From Syntrophobacterales bacterium (GTDB taxonomy: Bacteria > Desulfobacterota > Syntrophorhabdia > Syntrophorhabdales > WCHB1-27): a stretch of 6,826 nt of DNA. This document shows, piece after piece, positions 6,521-6,826 of the stretch. The position numbers and the translations under genes are program-made. The notes under the pieces are model-generated. The model had not been told where the DNA came from. It searched no databases and saw only the letters and a program-made list of their open reading frames with translations. The first letter of the stretch is position 1; each line of letters starts with the position of its first letter. Location: contig JADGQN010000260.1 of the NCBI GenBank assembly GCA_017881765.1, positions 1 to 6,826 on the forward strand. Reading direction: 5' to 3'.

Positions 6521-6592
6521 TCTTATCTCCATTCGACGCCCCCTTTGCACTACAGGGTCAGCGGAAAAGACTGAAACAACGGCGTCTGGAGC

Positions 6593-6611
6593 CACTATAC
6601 CGATCATAGTG
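6593..6611. promoter_or_regulatory. Inverted repeat over the -10, candidate operator
   Basis: CACTAT (6593-6598) and ATAGTG (6606-6611) form a perfect 6-base inverted repeat with a 7-base spacer that covers the -10 hexamer and start point of the amidohydrolase promoter. A dimeric repressor bound here would block RNA polymerase. The heptamer GTCAAGC is also repeated directly at 6613-6619 and 6628-6634, the second copy overlapping the -35. No regulator gene is in the window. Confidence 0.45.
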
Positions 6612-6632
6612 CGTCAAGCGTCGCTATGTCAA
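6603..6632 (-). promoter_or_regulatory. Sigma70-type promoter of the amidohydrolase gene
   Basis: On the minus strand a consensus -35 TTGACA (6627-6632) and a -10 TATGAT (6603-6608, five of six) are separated by 18 bases. Transcription should begin near 6596, leaving a leader of about 90 bases before ATG 6506. This is the strongest promoter match in the window. Confidence 0.7.
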
Positions 6633-6687
6633 GCAAAACCGCGAGGCATGGTTCACGACCGGCCATAAACCGAGCAAGAGAGGAATT

Positions 6688-6753
6688 ATGCGTAGGACCG
6701 TTTCCATCATTGCCGCTTCTGTTGTGGAACGTAGCCGAGTAGGTGCGAGCTGA
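6688..6753 (+). other. Very short ORF with a ribosome binding site, doubtful
   Basis: AGAGGA (6679-6684) precedes an ATG at 6688 that opens a 21-codon frame, MRRTVSIIAASVV and a short tail, ending in TGA at 6751-6753. The first 13 residues look like the beginning of a signal peptide, so it could be the broken start of a former exported protein or simply chance. It points away from the amidohydrolase gene. The remaining bases to the window end contain no feature I can support. Confidence 0.15.
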
Positions 6754-6826
6754 ATGGTAGGAGGATGCTATACTTCTGCTTGCACCTGCATTTATGGAAA
6801 AAACGCACTTGGTTTGTTATCGAATA

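Noticed and set aside
5895..6668. 257-codon open frame on the plus strand
   Set aside because: Lies antisense to the clearly identified amidohydrolase; no ribosome binding site or motif.
6766..6774. Extended -10-like TGCTATACT near the window end
   Set aside because: The -10 is good but no acceptable -35 lies 16-18 bases upstream and the downstream gene, if any, is outside the window.
1..6826. CRISPR array, tRNA, rRNA or insertion sequence
   Set aside because: No regularly spaced repeats, cloverleaf-like sequence, rRNA motifs or transposase-like frames were seen on either strand.

Overview
The window looks like the chromosome of an environmental Gram-negative bacterium of moderately high GC. 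An exported papain-type protease with BACON and ASH-like modules, a Tat-exported amidohydrolase and peptidoglycan-precursor chemistry would all fit a Desulfobacterota-like (deltaproteobacterial) lineage. That placement rests on overall resemblance only; no rRNA or marker gene is present.

Layout, left to right. (1) 63-1579 (+) encodes a secreted C1A (papain-family) cysteine peptidase with C-terminal BACON-like and choice-of-anchor/ASH-like domains. Its reading frame is broken once, at a run of five C residues (307-311). The signal peptide and propeptide lie in one frame, and the catalytic domain with its C-terminal modules in another. A good stem-loop terminator follows at 1596-1640. (2) About 1803-2411 (+) encodes a protein of unknown function. 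(3) 2467-2639 (-) is a decayed HigBA toxin-antitoxin locus: only the last codons of the toxin and the first half of the antitoxin survive. (4) 2710-4662 (-) encodes the most unusual protein here, a 650-residue fusion of a YkuD-type L,D-transpeptidase domain and a complete MurC/Mpl-like Mur ligase, with no visible export signal. (5) 4663-5414 is about 750 bases with no convincing gene; it holds a candidate promoter for the fusion gene and two plus-strand hairpins followed by T7 runs. (6) 5415-6506 (-) encodes a Tat-exported amidohydrolase of the ACMSD-like (amidohydrolase-2) family, preceded by a strong sigma70-type promoter whose -10 sits inside an inverted repeat. (7) 6633-6826 is an intergenic edge with only a very short ORF of doubtful reality.

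The genes do not form one operon or one obvious pathway. They are separately transcribed units with long spacers and at least one broken locus, as in an accessory or slowly decaying stretch of chromosome. The best candidate for something under-described is the transpeptidase-Mur ligase fusion. Joining a peptide-trimming or exchanging domain to a UDP-MurNAc ligase domain in what looks like a cytoplasmic protein suggests a role in murein-peptide recycling or in making a modified wall precursor; this is inference.
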